A program made the position numbers and the translations under genes. From contig DATBGO010000227.1 in assembly GCA_036558005.1 (NCBI GenBank), forward strand, positions 19,214 to 83,213: a DNA stretch of 64,000 bases, written 5' to 3'. Below, piece after piece: positions 15,818 through 24,037 of this stretch. Each line of letters opens with the position of its first letter. Position 1 is the stretch's first letter. Origin of the DNA: DATBGO01 sp036558005. Its GTDB lineage: Bacteria > Actinomycetota > Actinomycetes > Streptosporangiales > Streptosporangiaceae. The notes under the pieces were generated by a model. That model saw only the letters and a list, made by a program, of their open reading frames with translations, was not told the DNA's origin and did not search any database.

Positions 15818-15867
15818 TTATCTCGAAGGAATGTGGGTGCTCGCGCACCCATTTCCTTTCGAGATAA
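15818..15867 (-). terminator. Long inverted repeat downstream of the binding-protein gene
   Basis: Arms of 23 bases (15818-15840 and 15845-15867) around a four-base loop pair almost throughout. Both ends share TTATCTCGAA and GGGTGC, with a few mismatches between. It lies 26 bases after the binding-protein stop and is AT-richer than its surroundings. A terminator is the simplest reading. Confidence 0.6.
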
Positions 15868-15892
15868 ATGGCGCGGGGAGCTGTGCCCGGGT

Positions 15893-17479
15893 TCAGGTGA
15901 GGGCGAGGGCGGCGAAGTTGAGGTCGTTCACCGGCTGCCCGACCCGGCTTTCCCGGTAACCCGTCACCCTCGCGCTGTAGGCGTCAAGCGTGTCTACGAA
16001 CGCCGGGATGATGTACCCGCCCCGGGTGAAATCAGCCTCCTGCATCCGGTAGGCGATCTCTTTCCGGGTGCTGGTGTTCAGGGTGGCGTTCGCCTCCTGG
16101 TACAGCCGGACGTAGGCCGGGCTATCCTCGTGTGTCTCGTTCCATGGACTGGTGGGCAGCATCGAGAGGGTGGCCTGCACCAGATACGGGCTGTAGGAAT
16201 AAAAGTCCTGCGCAAACGGCCATTGCAGGTACTGGGCGCCGAAGAACGTCCCGGGGTCCACCTGCCGCAGCCTGATGCTGATCCCGGCGGCGGCGGCCTG
16301 CTCGGCTAGCACCGTGGCCATCGCGACCGCCCCGGTGGCGATCGGGGAGGTCACCAGCTCGACATGCAGGTCCTCCCGCCCGGCCTGCTTCAGCAGGTGC
16401 TTCGCGAGCGGGATGTCCTGCTCGCGGCGCAGCGCGTCATCGAACTCCGCATCCCAGGGGGAGAAGACGTCGGAGGCCGGGGTGCCGTACCCGTCCAGCG
16501 CGGAGTCGATCAGCTGGGGGCGGCTGGCGGCCAGCCGCAGCGCCTGCCGGACCCTTACGTCATCAAAGGGGGCCAGGTCGGTGCGCATCGTGAACGGCAC
16601 GATCGTTCCCGCCTTCGATGCGACGGTCTTGATCTGGGGGCTGGTGGCCAGGCTGGTGAACTGCGGGCCGTCCAGCGTCCCCACCGCGTCCACCACCCCG
16701 GTCCGCAGCGCGTCAGCCAGCGACACCGTATCCGGGAAGTCCAGGATCTGCAGCGAGCCTGCCCACGGCAGCCCAGGCCGCCAATAGTGCTGGTTGCGGG
16801 TGAAGGTGCTGCGCTGCCCCGCGGTGAAGCTGTGGTAGGCGAACGGGCCGGTGCCGTTGGGCTTACCGGTGGCCGGGTTGAACCCGTCGGGCACGATCTG
16901 CGCGGTCAAGATTCCCGCGAGCTGCTCGGGCAGGGTGGCGTAGGGGCGGGTCATCGGCACCAGCACCGTCTGCTTGTCCAGTGCCCTGATCCCGGCCGGG
17001 TCGACCGGGCCGAGCACGTTGATAGCCGAGTAGTTGTGCGTGATGATCCGCCGCATCGTGTAGATGACATCAGTGGCGGTGAGGGGCTGCCCGTCGTGGA
17101 AGGTGACGCCGGGGCGCAGCCGGATGACCCACTGGGTGGCCAGCGGGTCACGCGGGGTCATCTCGGTGGCGAGCACGTACTCGATCCGGGCGCCGGCGTC
17201 GAGCTGGACGAGGGGCTCATACAGGGCCTGGGCGCGGGCGGTGTCCAGGTAGGTCAGGCCCTGGTGGGGGTCGAGGGTGTCGCTGGCGCTGCCGCCGGTC
17301 AGCCCGACCCGCAGCACCCCGCCCCGCCGCCGGACGACGGCGGCGGGCGCGGCGCGGGTGCTGGCGCCGCACCCGGCCAGCAGGCCGGCCGCCAGGGTGC
17401 TGGCCGCGCCGGCCAGGACCGCGCGGCGGGAGGGGCGTTGTTGCCTGGTGCCGGGCAGGGCTCCAGCAATGGGGGGCAT
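15893..17479 (-). CDS. Orphan family 5 ABC substrate-binding lipoprotein (Dpp/Opp/Nik type)
   Basis: I chose ATG at 17479, which has AGAGAGG upstream; a GTG four codons earlier has none. The 528-residue product carries a Tat-like twin arginine (SRRAVLAGAAST, R18-R19) and a lipobox LLAGC with C37, so it is exported folded and lipid-anchored. The mature part is a complete SBP_bac_5 domain (LRPGVTFHDGQPLTATDVIYTMRRI, GTGPFAYHSF, FDDVRVRQALRLAASR). Such proteins bind peptides, nickel chelates or other amphipathic solutes. No permease or ATPase genes adjoin it, and it is bracketed by hairpins, so it is a single-gene unit that must use transporter parts from elsewhere. Confidence 0.88.
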   Translation of the reverse strand: MPPIAGALPGTRQQRPSRRAVLAGAASTLAAGLLAGCGASTRAAPAAVVRRRGGVLRVGLTGGSASDTLDPHQGLTYLDTARAQALYEPLVQLDAGARIEYVLATEMTPRDPLATQWVIRLRPGVTFHDGQPLTATDVIYTMRRIITHNYSAINVLGPVDPAGIRALDKQTVLVPMTRPYATLPEQLAGILTAQIVPDGFNPATGKPNGTGPFAYHSFTAGQRSTFTRNQHYWRPGLPWAGSLQILDFPDTVSLADALRTGVVDAVGTLDGPQFTSLATSPQIKTVASKAGTIVPFTMRTDLAPFDDVRVRQALRLAASRPQLIDSALDGYGTPASDVFSPWDAEFDDALRREQDIPLAKHLLKQAGREDLHVELVTSPIATGAVAMATVLAEQAAAAGISIRLRQVDPGTFFGAQYLQWPFAQDFYSYSPYLVQATLSMLPTSPWNETHEDSPAYVRLYQEANATLNTSTRKEIAYRMQEADFTRGGYIIPAFVDTLDAYSARVTGYRESRVGQPVNDLNFAALALT

Positions 17480-17506
17480 AATCAGAACCACCTCTCTAAC
17501 GGAGGC

Positions 17507-17547
17507 GAAGGCCCGGCGGTTGGTTTGGCGACTAGCGCCGGGCCTTC
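17507..17547 (-). terminator. Hairpin upstream of the binding-protein gene
   Basis: Perfect 12-base arms (GAAGGCCCGGCG and its complement) flank a 17-base loop. It lies between the stop at 17615 and the start at 17479, so it may end the methyltransferase operon. It could also act as a leader structure for the binding-protein mRNA. Confidence 0.55.
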
Positions 17548-17587
17548 ACACTGCGCGGGGGGCCGCGCAAACTCGGCTAACAGGAAA

Positions 17588-17610
17588 TGATCACGATGGC
17601 CGCGTGATCA
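17588..17610 (-). terminator. Small hairpin directly after the methyltransferase operon
   Basis: TGATCACG and CGTGATCA pair perfectly around a seven-base loop, four bases beyond the stop of the 83-residue gene. With the next hairpin it forms a tandem pair of terminator-like structures. The palindromic core TGATCA could equally be a protein site. Confidence 0.45.
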
Positions 17611-17614
17611 CGGG

Positions 17615-17866
17615 TCATTCATGGTCCTTGGCGCGGGTGCTTGCTGGTGACCGGGCCGCCTGCTCAGCGCGGGTGATCTGGCTGGATAGCCCGGCGGCGG
17701 TCTGGTCGCTCAGGGCGGTGTCGCGGCGCGCGCCGGGCAGCCGCCGGTAAGCCCGGAACCGCCCGACCGGGGCCAGCCATATCACCACCCAGCCGGCATG
17801 CTCGCCGCGCAGTTCGGCGGCCTCCCGCCACCGGGCCGCGTCCTCGTCTTGCTGTCCGCTGGTCAC
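17615..17866 (-). CDS. Small hypothetical protein, 83 aa, coupled to the methyltransferase
   Basis: The likely start is GTG at 17866, which overlaps the methyltransferase stop by GTGA. The longer frame to 17944 is a shadow. The product has a polar N-terminus, EHAGWVVIWLAPVGRFRAYRRLPG in the middle, and a charged C-terminus. I do not recognise a domain by name. Short proteins with a W(V/I)V-W--P-GRFRA-R pattern are common near actinobacterial regulators, so it is probably a real conserved gene. Translation coupling suggests a job linked to the methyltransferase. Confidence 0.6.
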   Translation of the reverse strand: MTSGQQDEDAARWREAAELRGEHAGWVVIWLAPVGRFRAYRRLPGARRDTALSDQTAAGLSSQITRAEQAARSPASTRAKDHE

Positions 17867-18672
17867 CGGTGCCGCCTGACCACGGCCACCCCGGCGTACA
17901 GGTCGCCGCCGTGGCCGGGCCAGCCCGCGTGGCCTGGCCGCCACTCGGTCACCGGCACCACCCCCGGCGGGACCAGCGGCAGCCCGCCGAGCAAGGCGCT
18001 GACCTGGGCGTGGCTGCGCGCGGTGATCCCGGCCGGGACCAGCGCGTTATACGCCGCGACCCCGGCCGACACCGCCTCCGGGGCGAAGTCCGCCGTCAGG
18101 TGGGACAGGGCGATGAAGCTCCCTGGGGCTAATCCGGCCGCCAGGGCCGCCACCACCCCGGCTGGGTCATCGGCATCAGCCAGGAAATGCGCAACCGCAA
18201 GGAGCAGAACCGCGACCGGGCGGGTGAAGTCCAGCGTCCGCTCCGCCTGCTGCAGGATCGCCTGCGGGTCACGCAGGTCAGCATCCACATAGTCACAGCT
18301 GCCCTCGGGGCTGCTGGTCAGCAGCGCGCGGGCATGGGCAAGCACCAGCGCGTCGCTGTCCACGTAGACGACCCGCGCCCCGGGGGTGATGGCCTGGGCG
18401 ACCTGGTGGGTGGCCTCGGCGGCCGGCAAACCCGCCCCCACATCAACGAACTGAGTGACCCCCCGCTGGCCGGCCAGGAACCGCGTCACCCGCGCCCCGA
18501 ACGCCCGGTTCGCCCGCGCGCTCGCCACCACCTGCGGACGGCGCGCCGCGACCTCCTCGGCGGCCTGACGGTCGGCCGGGTAGTTGTCTTTGCAGCCCAG
18601 CCAGTAGCCATAGACCCGGGCCGGGTGCGCCACATCAGGATCAAACCGGGTCGGCGCGGTCAGATTCTCCAT
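17863..18672 (-). CDS. SAM-dependent methyltransferase (DUF574/Methyltransf_19 type)
   Basis: This 269-residue protein matches the abundant actinobacterial family that begins with an ARVYGYWLGCKDNYPADR motif. The Rossmann glycine motif FVDVGAGLP lies at about residues 75-85, and the acidic residue that binds the SAM ribose is in VVYVDSDALVL. The LLLAVAHFLADADDPAGVV and GSFIALSHLTADF segments are also family hallmarks. Substrates are unknown for the family as a whole. The gene may be co-transcribed with the 83-residue gene. A decayed second copy of the SHLT region occurs at 20588-20670. Confidence 0.88.
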   Translation of the reverse strand: MENLTAPTRFDPDVAHPARVYGYWLGCKDNYPADRQAAEEVAARRPQVVASARANRAFGARVTRFLAGQRGVTQFVDVGAGLPAAEATHQVAQAITPGARVVYVDSDALVLAHARALLTSSPEGSCDYVDADLRDPQAILQQAERTLDFTRPVAVLLLAVAHFLADADDPAGVVAALAAGLAPGSFIALSHLTADFAPEAVSAGVAAYNALVPAGITARSHAQVSALLGGLPLVPPGVVPVTEWRPGHAGWPGHGGDLYAGVAVVRRHR

Positions 18673-18718
18673 ACTGCAACGCTAAGGACGGCGAACCAGC
18701 CCGAGCAAGGGTGTTGCA

Positions 18719-19561
18719 TCAAGTAGCAGCAATCTCTGCGATTGCACGTGCGACTAGGTCACGGGCGGCTGCACCGTACAGTGCCGACCGCTGCAGCCAT
18801 TCGAACGCACTGCCATACAGTGCGATCTCCTGTGGCCGCGTTATGGTGAGGTGGGCAGAGGTGATCTCTATGCGTACCGTGTGGTTGTCGAAAATCCAAA
18901 ACGGCTCGCCAGGCCAGATCTTCCGGGCCATCATCGATGGGATGACCCCCACCGAAACACTGGGAAGCGACATCACCGCCAGGATGCGGTCGAGCTGGCC
19001 GAGCATCACATCGCGGCCGCCTATCATCGTCCGCAATGCCTCTTCTTCCAGAACAAATGAGAACCGCCGTTCTCTATCATACAGAAACCGCTGCCGTTCC
19101 ATTCGCGCAGCTACTGCCTGGTCGATGTCACTGCCGGACTCATACAGGTCAGCTGCGATTCGTAGTATCGCCGCAACGTATTCGGCAGTCTGGAACAAGC
19201 CTGGTATTACTGCAGATTCGTAGACACGAAAGCTATGCGTTCGTTCATACAGAGGTACTGAAGATTCCTGAACATATTTCAGGCCAGCCCTGAGTTGCCG
19301 ACGCCACTCCAAGTACATCGATTCGATGCTGCGGAGGTTGGCTATCAGGTCCGGGACCTGATCCTCGGCACGGCAGTGTCGGCACCAGGTTCGGATGTCG
19401 TCTTCGGACGGGCTGGTGACTGCGTGTTCTAGCTTGGAAATCTTAGTGAAGTGCCAGCCTGACAGGGCAGCGAGTTGCCGCCCTGTCAGGCCCTCGTCTT
19501 TTCGTATTTCCTTCAGACGGTTTGCTAGGGCTTCACGAGCCTGCTGTACTTGACTGGCCAA
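18719..19561 (-). CDS. XRE-family regulator with DUF5753-type C-terminus (Scr1 family)
   Basis: This 280-residue protein has an N-terminal helix-turn-helix (LKEIRKDEGLTGRQLAALSGWHFTKISKLEHAVTSPS, residues about 15-50). The DUF5753-type domain occupies about residues 95-275 (VPLYERTHSFRVYESAVIPGLFQTAEYVAAIL, RQRFLYDRERRFSFVLEEEALR, FWIFDNHTVRIEITSAHLTITRPQEI). These proteins are numerous in streptomycetes, usually paired with small acidic partners, and some control development or secondary metabolism. Here it follows a DUF6879-type gene by twelve bases and a small gene before that. Base composition falls noticeably against the neighbours. Confidence 0.92.
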   Translation of the reverse strand: MASQVQQAREALANRLKEIRKDEGLTGRQLAALSGWHFTKISKLEHAVTSPSEDDIRTWCRHCRAEDQVPDLIANLRSIESMYLEWRRQLRAGLKYVQESSVPLYERTHSFRVYESAVIPGLFQTAEYVAAILRIAADLYESGSDIDQAVAARMERQRFLYDRERRFSFVLEEEALRTMIGGRDVMLGQLDRILAVMSLPSVSVGVIPSMMARKIWPGEPFWIFDNHTVRIEITSAHLTITRPQEIALYGSAFEWLQRSALYGAAARDLVARAIAEIAAT

Positions 19562-19572
19562 GGGATCTCGCC

Positions 19573-20109
19573 CTAGCGGGGACTGTACTCACTGTGCGGG
19601 ATCGCCAGTTCCCAGGCGGAGTTGAAGGCCGACTGGCACAACTGCACCACATCTGCATCAGTGTATAGTTGCCACTCCACGACATCGCCGCTGCCTGAAA
19701 AAAGGCTGAAGACCACCGTCTCAGTGTCGAATAGCCAGAAGTCATTCCCAGGGAAGGCAGTTGTTGAAGCGAGTCGCCGCGGCAGCCATCGGATATCTTC
19801 TCCTGCTTCGACAAACAGGTGGGTATCCATGTGCGCCCAGCGTATGTAGTCCGTGATCGGCTCGGAGATAATTCGCAGCCTACGGAATACCTTACCCGAC
19901 TCGATACCAGCTCGCACCGTGCCGAACCACGGTTTCAGCCATTCGATGTCATCAGGCTCTCCACGTCGCCACCTACGCAGATGCGGTTTCTCGACCTGGG
20001 TGCCATACGAGTCACGCATCTCCAGATGTAGCGCGGTGTGCATGAAGCTGCTGAAGAACTCGTCCCGTTCCTCTCGGGAGATCAGTCGCAAGGCATCACA
20101 CTCCGGCAA
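19573..20109 (-). CDS. DUF6879-type protein
   Basis: This 178-residue soluble protein has FSSFMHTALHLEMRDSYG near the N-terminus, then WRRGEPDDIEWLKPWFGTVRAGIESGKVFRRLRIISEPITDYIRW. This is the pattern of the DUF6879 family, which I know as a partner of DUF5753-type XRE regulators. ATG at 20109 overlaps the end of the upstream small gene by 14 bases. The function of the family is not established; a signalling or toxin-antitoxin-like partnership with the XRE protein is a reasonable inference. Sequence here is AT-richer than flanking genes. Confidence 0.78.
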   Translation of the reverse strand: MPECDALRLISREERDEFFSSFMHTALHLEMRDSYGTQVEKPHLRRWRRGEPDDIEWLKPWFGTVRAGIESGKVFRRLRIISEPITDYIRWAHMDTHLFVEAGEDIRWLPRRLASTTAFPGNDFWLFDTETVVFSLFSGSGDVVEWQLYTDADVVQLCQSAFNSAWELAIPHSEYSPR

Positions 20110-20473
20110 GCAGTGTCAGGACGCTTGATTTCGAGATCGCGATAGCGGTCTCGTGGCTTGGGATGCTCATTTGGCTCAGAGTTTCTGGGTCAATCACCCG
20201 TGGACCGCGCATGATGAAGTTACCATCTGCCTTGATATGGACGATGGGAGGCACCGGGCGCTCTATAATCCCGCTGAGCCCGTCCTTGTCTAAGTGGATC
20301 ATCAGGCGCGCAGGCACCTCTACTAGTGTCTCGTCGCTGGTGAGGTCGAACTGGGCGAGGATGGCAGGGTCAGTGACAATATAGCCTTGCACGATGTAGG
20401 AGTTACTGTCAGTAGCGTATAAGGTCGGCGAGTCGTTGGGCTTTGACTCTTTACCGAGGAACCGAAGCTTCAT
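20096..20473 (-). CDS. Small hypothetical protein, 125 aa, first gene of the XRE/DUF6879 operon
   Basis: The ATG at 20473 is chosen because GGAGAGG lies just upstream; the frame remains open to 20578 but that part overlaps methyltransferase debris. The product (MKLRFLGKESKPNDSPTLYA..) contains AQFDLTSDETLVEVPARLMIHL and a C-terminal SIPSHETAIAISKSSVLTLL. It has no signal peptide, and I do not recognise a family. Its place first in a three-gene unit with DUF6879 and XRE suggests it is the third part of that module. Confidence 0.65.
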   Translation of the reverse strand: MKLRFLGKESKPNDSPTLYATDSNSYIVQGYIVTDPAILAQFDLTSDETLVEVPARLMIHLDKDGLSGIIERPVPPIVHIKADGNFIMRGPRVIDPETLSQMSIPSHETAIAISKSSVLTLLAGV

Positions 20474-20587
20474 GATCCTCTCCTTCAGAGTTAGGTTGCA
20501 GCACCTTGCAATGCCTACCGTAGAGCTTTGATCATATTTGCTAGCCCTGTCAAGGCATCCAGCGCGACCGCGTCCCATACACCTGGG

Positions 20588-20670
20588 TGTTGCAGGCGGA
20601 CACGCCCGCTGACACTGCCTGCGGACGAGATCGCTAGTGAGGTGTGAGACGGCGATGAAACTGCCCTGGC
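20588..20670 (-). pseudogene. Fragment of a DUF574-type methyltransferase gene
   Basis: Read on the minus strand, one frame gives GSFIAVSHLTSDL and a shifted frame continues AVSAGVSACNT. The intact gene at 17863-18672 has GSFIALSHLTADF and AVSAGVAAYNA at the same spacing. A frameshift separates the two pieces and the rest of the gene is absent. It lies upstream of the XRE-unit start. Confidence 0.7.
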
Positions 20671-20765
20671 TATGCGTACGCTGAGTCCTCGGTCGAGGCC
20701 AGCACGTTGCCAGCCGGCCCGCCTGGCCGGTCCGGCAAGCCCGGCCGGCCGTTTAGGGTGAACAC

Positions 20766-21341
20766 GTGCCAGACGGGCCGGGGGTGACCGCGCGGCGGGT
20801 GAGGCCGGGACCCGCGGAGCTGGCGGCGGCCATGGACACGACCATCCCTGATGTGATCGTCCCCGGGTTGCGCGTGCTGTTCGCCGGGATCAATCCGGGC
20901 CTCTATTCGGCCGCCACCGGATATCACTTCGCCCGGCCGGGCAACCGGTTCTGGCCGGCCCTGCACCTCAGCGGGTTCACCAGCCGCCAGTTCCGGCCGG
21001 ATGAGCAGGAACTGCTGCTGCCGCTGGGCCTGGGCATCACCAACGTCGTCGCCCGGGCCACCGCCCGCGCCGATCAGCTCACCGGCGCCGAGCTGCGCGA
21101 CGGCGGCGGATCGTTGCGGGCCAAGGTGGGCGCGCTGCGCCCGCGCTGGCTGGCGGTGGTCGGCATCACCGCCTACCGGACCGCGTTCGGCCGCCCGGGC
21201 GCCGCGGCCGGCCCGCAGCGCGAGACCATCGGCGCTACCCGGCTGTGGGTCCTGCCGAATCCTTCCGGCTTGAACGCGCACTGGACCCCGGCCCGGCTGA
21301 CAGCCGCGTTCGCTGAGCTCAGGGAGAACGCGAGCGGGTAA
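20766..21341 (+). CDS. mug: G/U mismatch-specific uracil/thymine DNA glycosylase
   Basis: This 191-residue protein starts with GTG at 20766. The catalytic-site motif GINPGLYSAATGYHFARPGNRFWPAL (Asn of GINPG activates water) and the minor-groove wedge VLPNPSGLNAHW are exactly where Mug-family enzymes have them. The enzyme removes uracil, thymine or alkylated pyrimidines opposite G in high-GC genomes. The core LLLPLGLGITN lies between. No operon partner is evident. A 63-base copy of residues about 74-93 occurs at 15013-15075. Confidence 0.92.
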   Translation: MPDGPGVTARRVRPGPAELAAAMDTTIPDVIVPGLRVLFAGINPGLYSAATGYHFARPGNRFWPALHLSGFTSRQFRPDEQELLLPLGLGITNVVARATARADQLTGAELRDGGGSLRAKVGALRPRWLAVVGITAYRTAFGRPGAAAGPQRETIGATRLWVLPNPSGLNAHWTPARLTAAFAELRENASG

Positions 21342-21366
21342 GCGGCCAGCGGCGCGGTCAGTCAGG

Positions 21367-21837
21367 TCAGGAACGCGGCCGCTGCTTGATCCCGCTTGCG
21401 AGCAAGCCCGTCACCTCCGCGATCCGCGCCGCGCGCAGGTCCGGCCGCCGCTTGGTGGCGTCGATGTAACGCAGGTAGCCGTTTCGGTAGAACTGCGCGA
21501 GCGTGTCGAAGAACGCCCCGGCCGCAGGGTCGGCCTGCAGCGCGGCGGCAATGTCCTCGGCGAGATCACCGCGCTGCGGCCCCTCGGGCGACAGTTCCAC
21601 CGGCACCTGCGAGCCGGCCACGATACCCGCATGCTGCATTCTGGCCGGGTTCATCGTGAACCCCCACCCGCTGTCGCCCGGTTCGAGCGTCACCCGCACC
21701 CGGCAGCCGTTGACCGTGCCGTTCACGTGATGCACGGCCTTCACGCCCCACTCGGCATCCGGGTCGAAGGGCACCACGATCAGCGCGTGACCTCGTGGAC
21801 CGGCTCCGATCCGGACATCAAACCGCTGAACAAGCAT
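21367..21837 (-). CDS. DUF1905 / YdeI-type protein
   Basis: This 156-residue protein starts with ATG at 21837. The N-terminal 85 residues, LIVVPFDPDAEWGVKAVHHVNGTVNG to GFTMNPARMQHAGIVAGSQVPVELSPEGPQ, match the DUF1905 beta-barrel domain. The C-terminal half, AALQADPAAGAFFDTLAQFYRNGYLRYIDATKRRPDLRAARIAEVTGLL, matches the YdeI/OmpD-associated helical tail. In some bacteria relatives affect peptide or polymyxin tolerance, but most are uncharacterised. It is a single gene facing the mug gene tail to tail. Confidence 0.82.
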   Translation of the reverse strand: MLVQRFDVRIGAGPRGHALIVVPFDPDAEWGVKAVHHVNGTVNGCRVRVTLEPGDSGWGFTMNPARMQHAGIVAGSQVPVELSPEGPQRGDLAEDIAAALQADPAAGAFFDTLAQFYRNGYLRYIDATKRRPDLRAARIAEVTGLLASGIKQRPRS

Positions 21838-21919
21838 GGCTCATCGTGACACGGCGCCTGCCGCGACCAGCACGGCCGGGCTCGCCTCCTGACGGCTACG
21901 GCGGCCCGGCCGGGGGTTG

Positions 21920-23899
21920 CTAGCTGATGACGCAGCTGGTGTCCGGGCCGGAGGCGGGGAACGCCCGGGCGACCGCGTCCGCGATCATCCTGGCCCGGGC
22001 GGCGTAGCCGGCCGAGGTGTAGTGGATCCCGTCGGCGATGAACCAGCCCCGCTTCACCACCGACGCCCAGTCGAAGATCCGCATGTTCGGGTACCTGGCG
22101 CAGGCCGCGCGCAGCGCGGCGTCCCACGCCAGCATGTGCGGCTCCGCGTACGGCCCGCTGACCAGCAGCGACTTGACGTTCACCCACATCACGGGCTCGC
22201 CGCGGGCGGCCGACATCATCCGCTGGATCCGGGTCGTGAGGCTGACCTGCGAGCCGGCCGCCACGTCGGCGGTGTCGTTCGTGCCCAGCGCGATCACCCA
22301 GCAGCCGCGGAACCCGGCGGCCGCCATCGCCCGCGCCGCGTCGTAGCCGTTGACCTCGCCGGGCAGCACCTCGGCCACCGACCGGGCGCCGGATATGTCG
22401 GTGCGGACGGTCCGCACCCCGACGTCCTCGTACCGCGCGGTGATCCGCTTGGCCGGGCTGGGCAGGTAGTCGCGCGACACCAGGCCCTCGGAGGTGGAGT
22501 CGCCGATGTGCGCCACCGACCGGCACGAGGTCCGCAGCGGCTGGTGCCCGCCGCTGGCCCGGGCGCCGTCCCGGCCGGCCATTGCGGGCTGCGGCCCGGC
22601 CCGGGAGACCGACTTGCTCGCCGCCGACAGTCCGGCCCCGGCAGCCAGCGCGACCTGGCCGCCGCTGCCGGCCGGGACGGGAAACGCCCCGCCGAGCCCG
22701 GCCCCGGCGACCGCCAGCACGAGCGCCGCGCAGGCCACCGCGGTGACCGGGGCCGGCCCCGCGGCGCGCGGCCGCCAGCCGCCCGCGCGGACCAGGCGGG
22801 CCAGCCTGCCGATGGCGCCGTGGCGCACCGGCTCCTCGATGAACCGCCAGGACAGCGCGGCCAGGAGCACGCTCGCGGCCAGCTGCCAGGCCGCCCGGCC
22901 CAGGTCTGCGCCCGAGTTGGCCGGGGTTGTCAGCACGATGACCGGATAGTGCCACAGGTAGATGCCGTAGGACCGGACGCCGGTCCAGCGCAGCGGCACC
23001 CAGCCGAGCACCCGGCCGGCCAGGCCGCCTGGGCAGGCGGCCGCGGCCACCACCGCGGCGGTCGCGGCCGACAGCAGCACCAGCCCGCCCCGGTAGGCGA
23101 ACGGCGAGTACTGGCCGGTCCGCCAGATCATCACCATGATCACGGCCAGCCCGGCGGGGCCGGCCACGCCGAGCAGCACCCTGGCCCGGCGGCCCGCGGT
23201 GGCGGCGCGGCGGCTCGGCCAGGCCATCGCCAGCGCCGCCCCGATCAGCAGCCCGAAGGCCCGGGTGTCGGTGCCCTCATACACCCGGGTCGGGTCCAGT
23301 CCCGGCTGGTAGAGCAGCAGCATCGCGACCGCGGAGGCGGCCGAGAGCGCCAGCACGGGCAGCGCCAGCCAGCCCGCCGCGGCGGCCGCCCGGCCGCGCA
23401 CCAGGTACAGCGCCAGCAGCAGCAGCCACGGCCAGATCAGGTAGAACTGCTCCTCCACCGCCAGCGACCACAGGTGGTCGAGCGGCCCGGGCGGCGCGAA
23501 CCGGGCGAAGTAGGACCCGCTGCCGGCGATGAGGTACCAGTTGCTCCCGTAGGCGGCGGCCGCGGCGACGCTGCCGCGCAGGCTGCCCAGCCTGGCCCGG
23601 TCCGCCAGCGTCACCCACGCGGTGACCGCCGCCAGCATCACGAACAGGGCCGGCAGCAGCCGCCTGGCCCGCCTGCGCCAGAAGTCGGCCAGGTGCAGCC
23701 GGCCGTCCGCCGACCACTGCCCGAGCAGCAGGTCGGTGATCAGGTACCCGCTCAGCGTGAAGAACACGGCCACCCCGAGCAATCCCCCCGGAGCCCAGCC
23801 GAATTGCTCGTGATAGGCGATGACCGCGAGTACCGCCAGCGCGCGCAGCCCGTCCAGGCCCGGCATGTAGCGCTGCCCGGTGTTCGCCGGTTCCGGCAT
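21920..23899 (-). CDS. OafA-type acyltransferase fused to an SGNH hydrolase domain
   Basis: This 659-residue protein has an N-terminal acyltransferase-3 membrane domain with about ten helices (residues about 10-400). It begins MPGLDGLRALAVLAVIAYHEQF, whose His30 is the expected catalytic residue. After an Ala/Gly-rich linker comes an extracytoplasmic SGNH domain: Ser468 in IGDSTS, Asn541 in GTND, and Asp623/His626 in DGIHY. Such fusions O-acetylate cell-wall polymers or secreted polysaccharides by passing an acyl group from the membrane domain to the SGNH domain. The next gene encodes a separate close copy of the SGNH half. Confidence 0.9.
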   Translation of the reverse strand: MPEPANTGQRYMPGLDGLRALAVLAVIAYHEQFGWAPGGLLGVAVFFTLSGYLITDLLLGQWSADGRLHLADFWRRRARRLLPALFVMLAAVTAWVTLADRARLGSLRGSVAAAAAYGSNWYLIAGSGSYFARFAPPGPLDHLWSLAVEEQFYLIWPWLLLLALYLVRGRAAAAAGWLALPVLALSAASAVAMLLLYQPGLDPTRVYEGTDTRAFGLLIGAALAMAWPSRRAATAGRRARVLLGVAGPAGLAVIMVMIWRTGQYSPFAYRGGLVLLSAATAAVVAAAACPGGLAGRVLGWVPLRWTGVRSYGIYLWHYPVIVLTTPANSGADLGRAAWQLAASVLLAALSWRFIEEPVRHGAIGRLARLVRAGGWRPRAAGPAPVTAVACAALVLAVAGAGLGGAFPVPAGSGGQVALAAGAGLSAASKSVSRAGPQPAMAGRDGARASGGHQPLRTSCRSVAHIGDSTSEGLVSRDYLPSPAKRITARYEDVGVRTVRTDISGARSVAEVLPGEVNGYDAARAMAAAGFRGCWVIALGTNDTADVAAGSQVSLTTRIQRMMSAARGEPVMWVNVKSLLVSGPYAEPHMLAWDAALRAACARYPNMRIFDWASVVKRGWFIADGIHYTSAGYAARARMIADAVARAFPASGPDTSCVIS

Positions 23900-24037
23900 G
23901 GCCCTTCCCCCTTGCCGCGGCGTGCCCGCCAGCTCCTCCTCTGGCCGGATCCCGCTGCCGCGGATAGGGAATGGACTACCCAGGGTTATTTAGTGATTAC
24001 ACAATGTGGTTGGTAAAGAGATGGAACCATTCCGGCG

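Noticed and set aside
21917..24016. 699-residue open frame on the plus strand
   Set aside because: Antisense of the OafA-SGNH gene with no motif.
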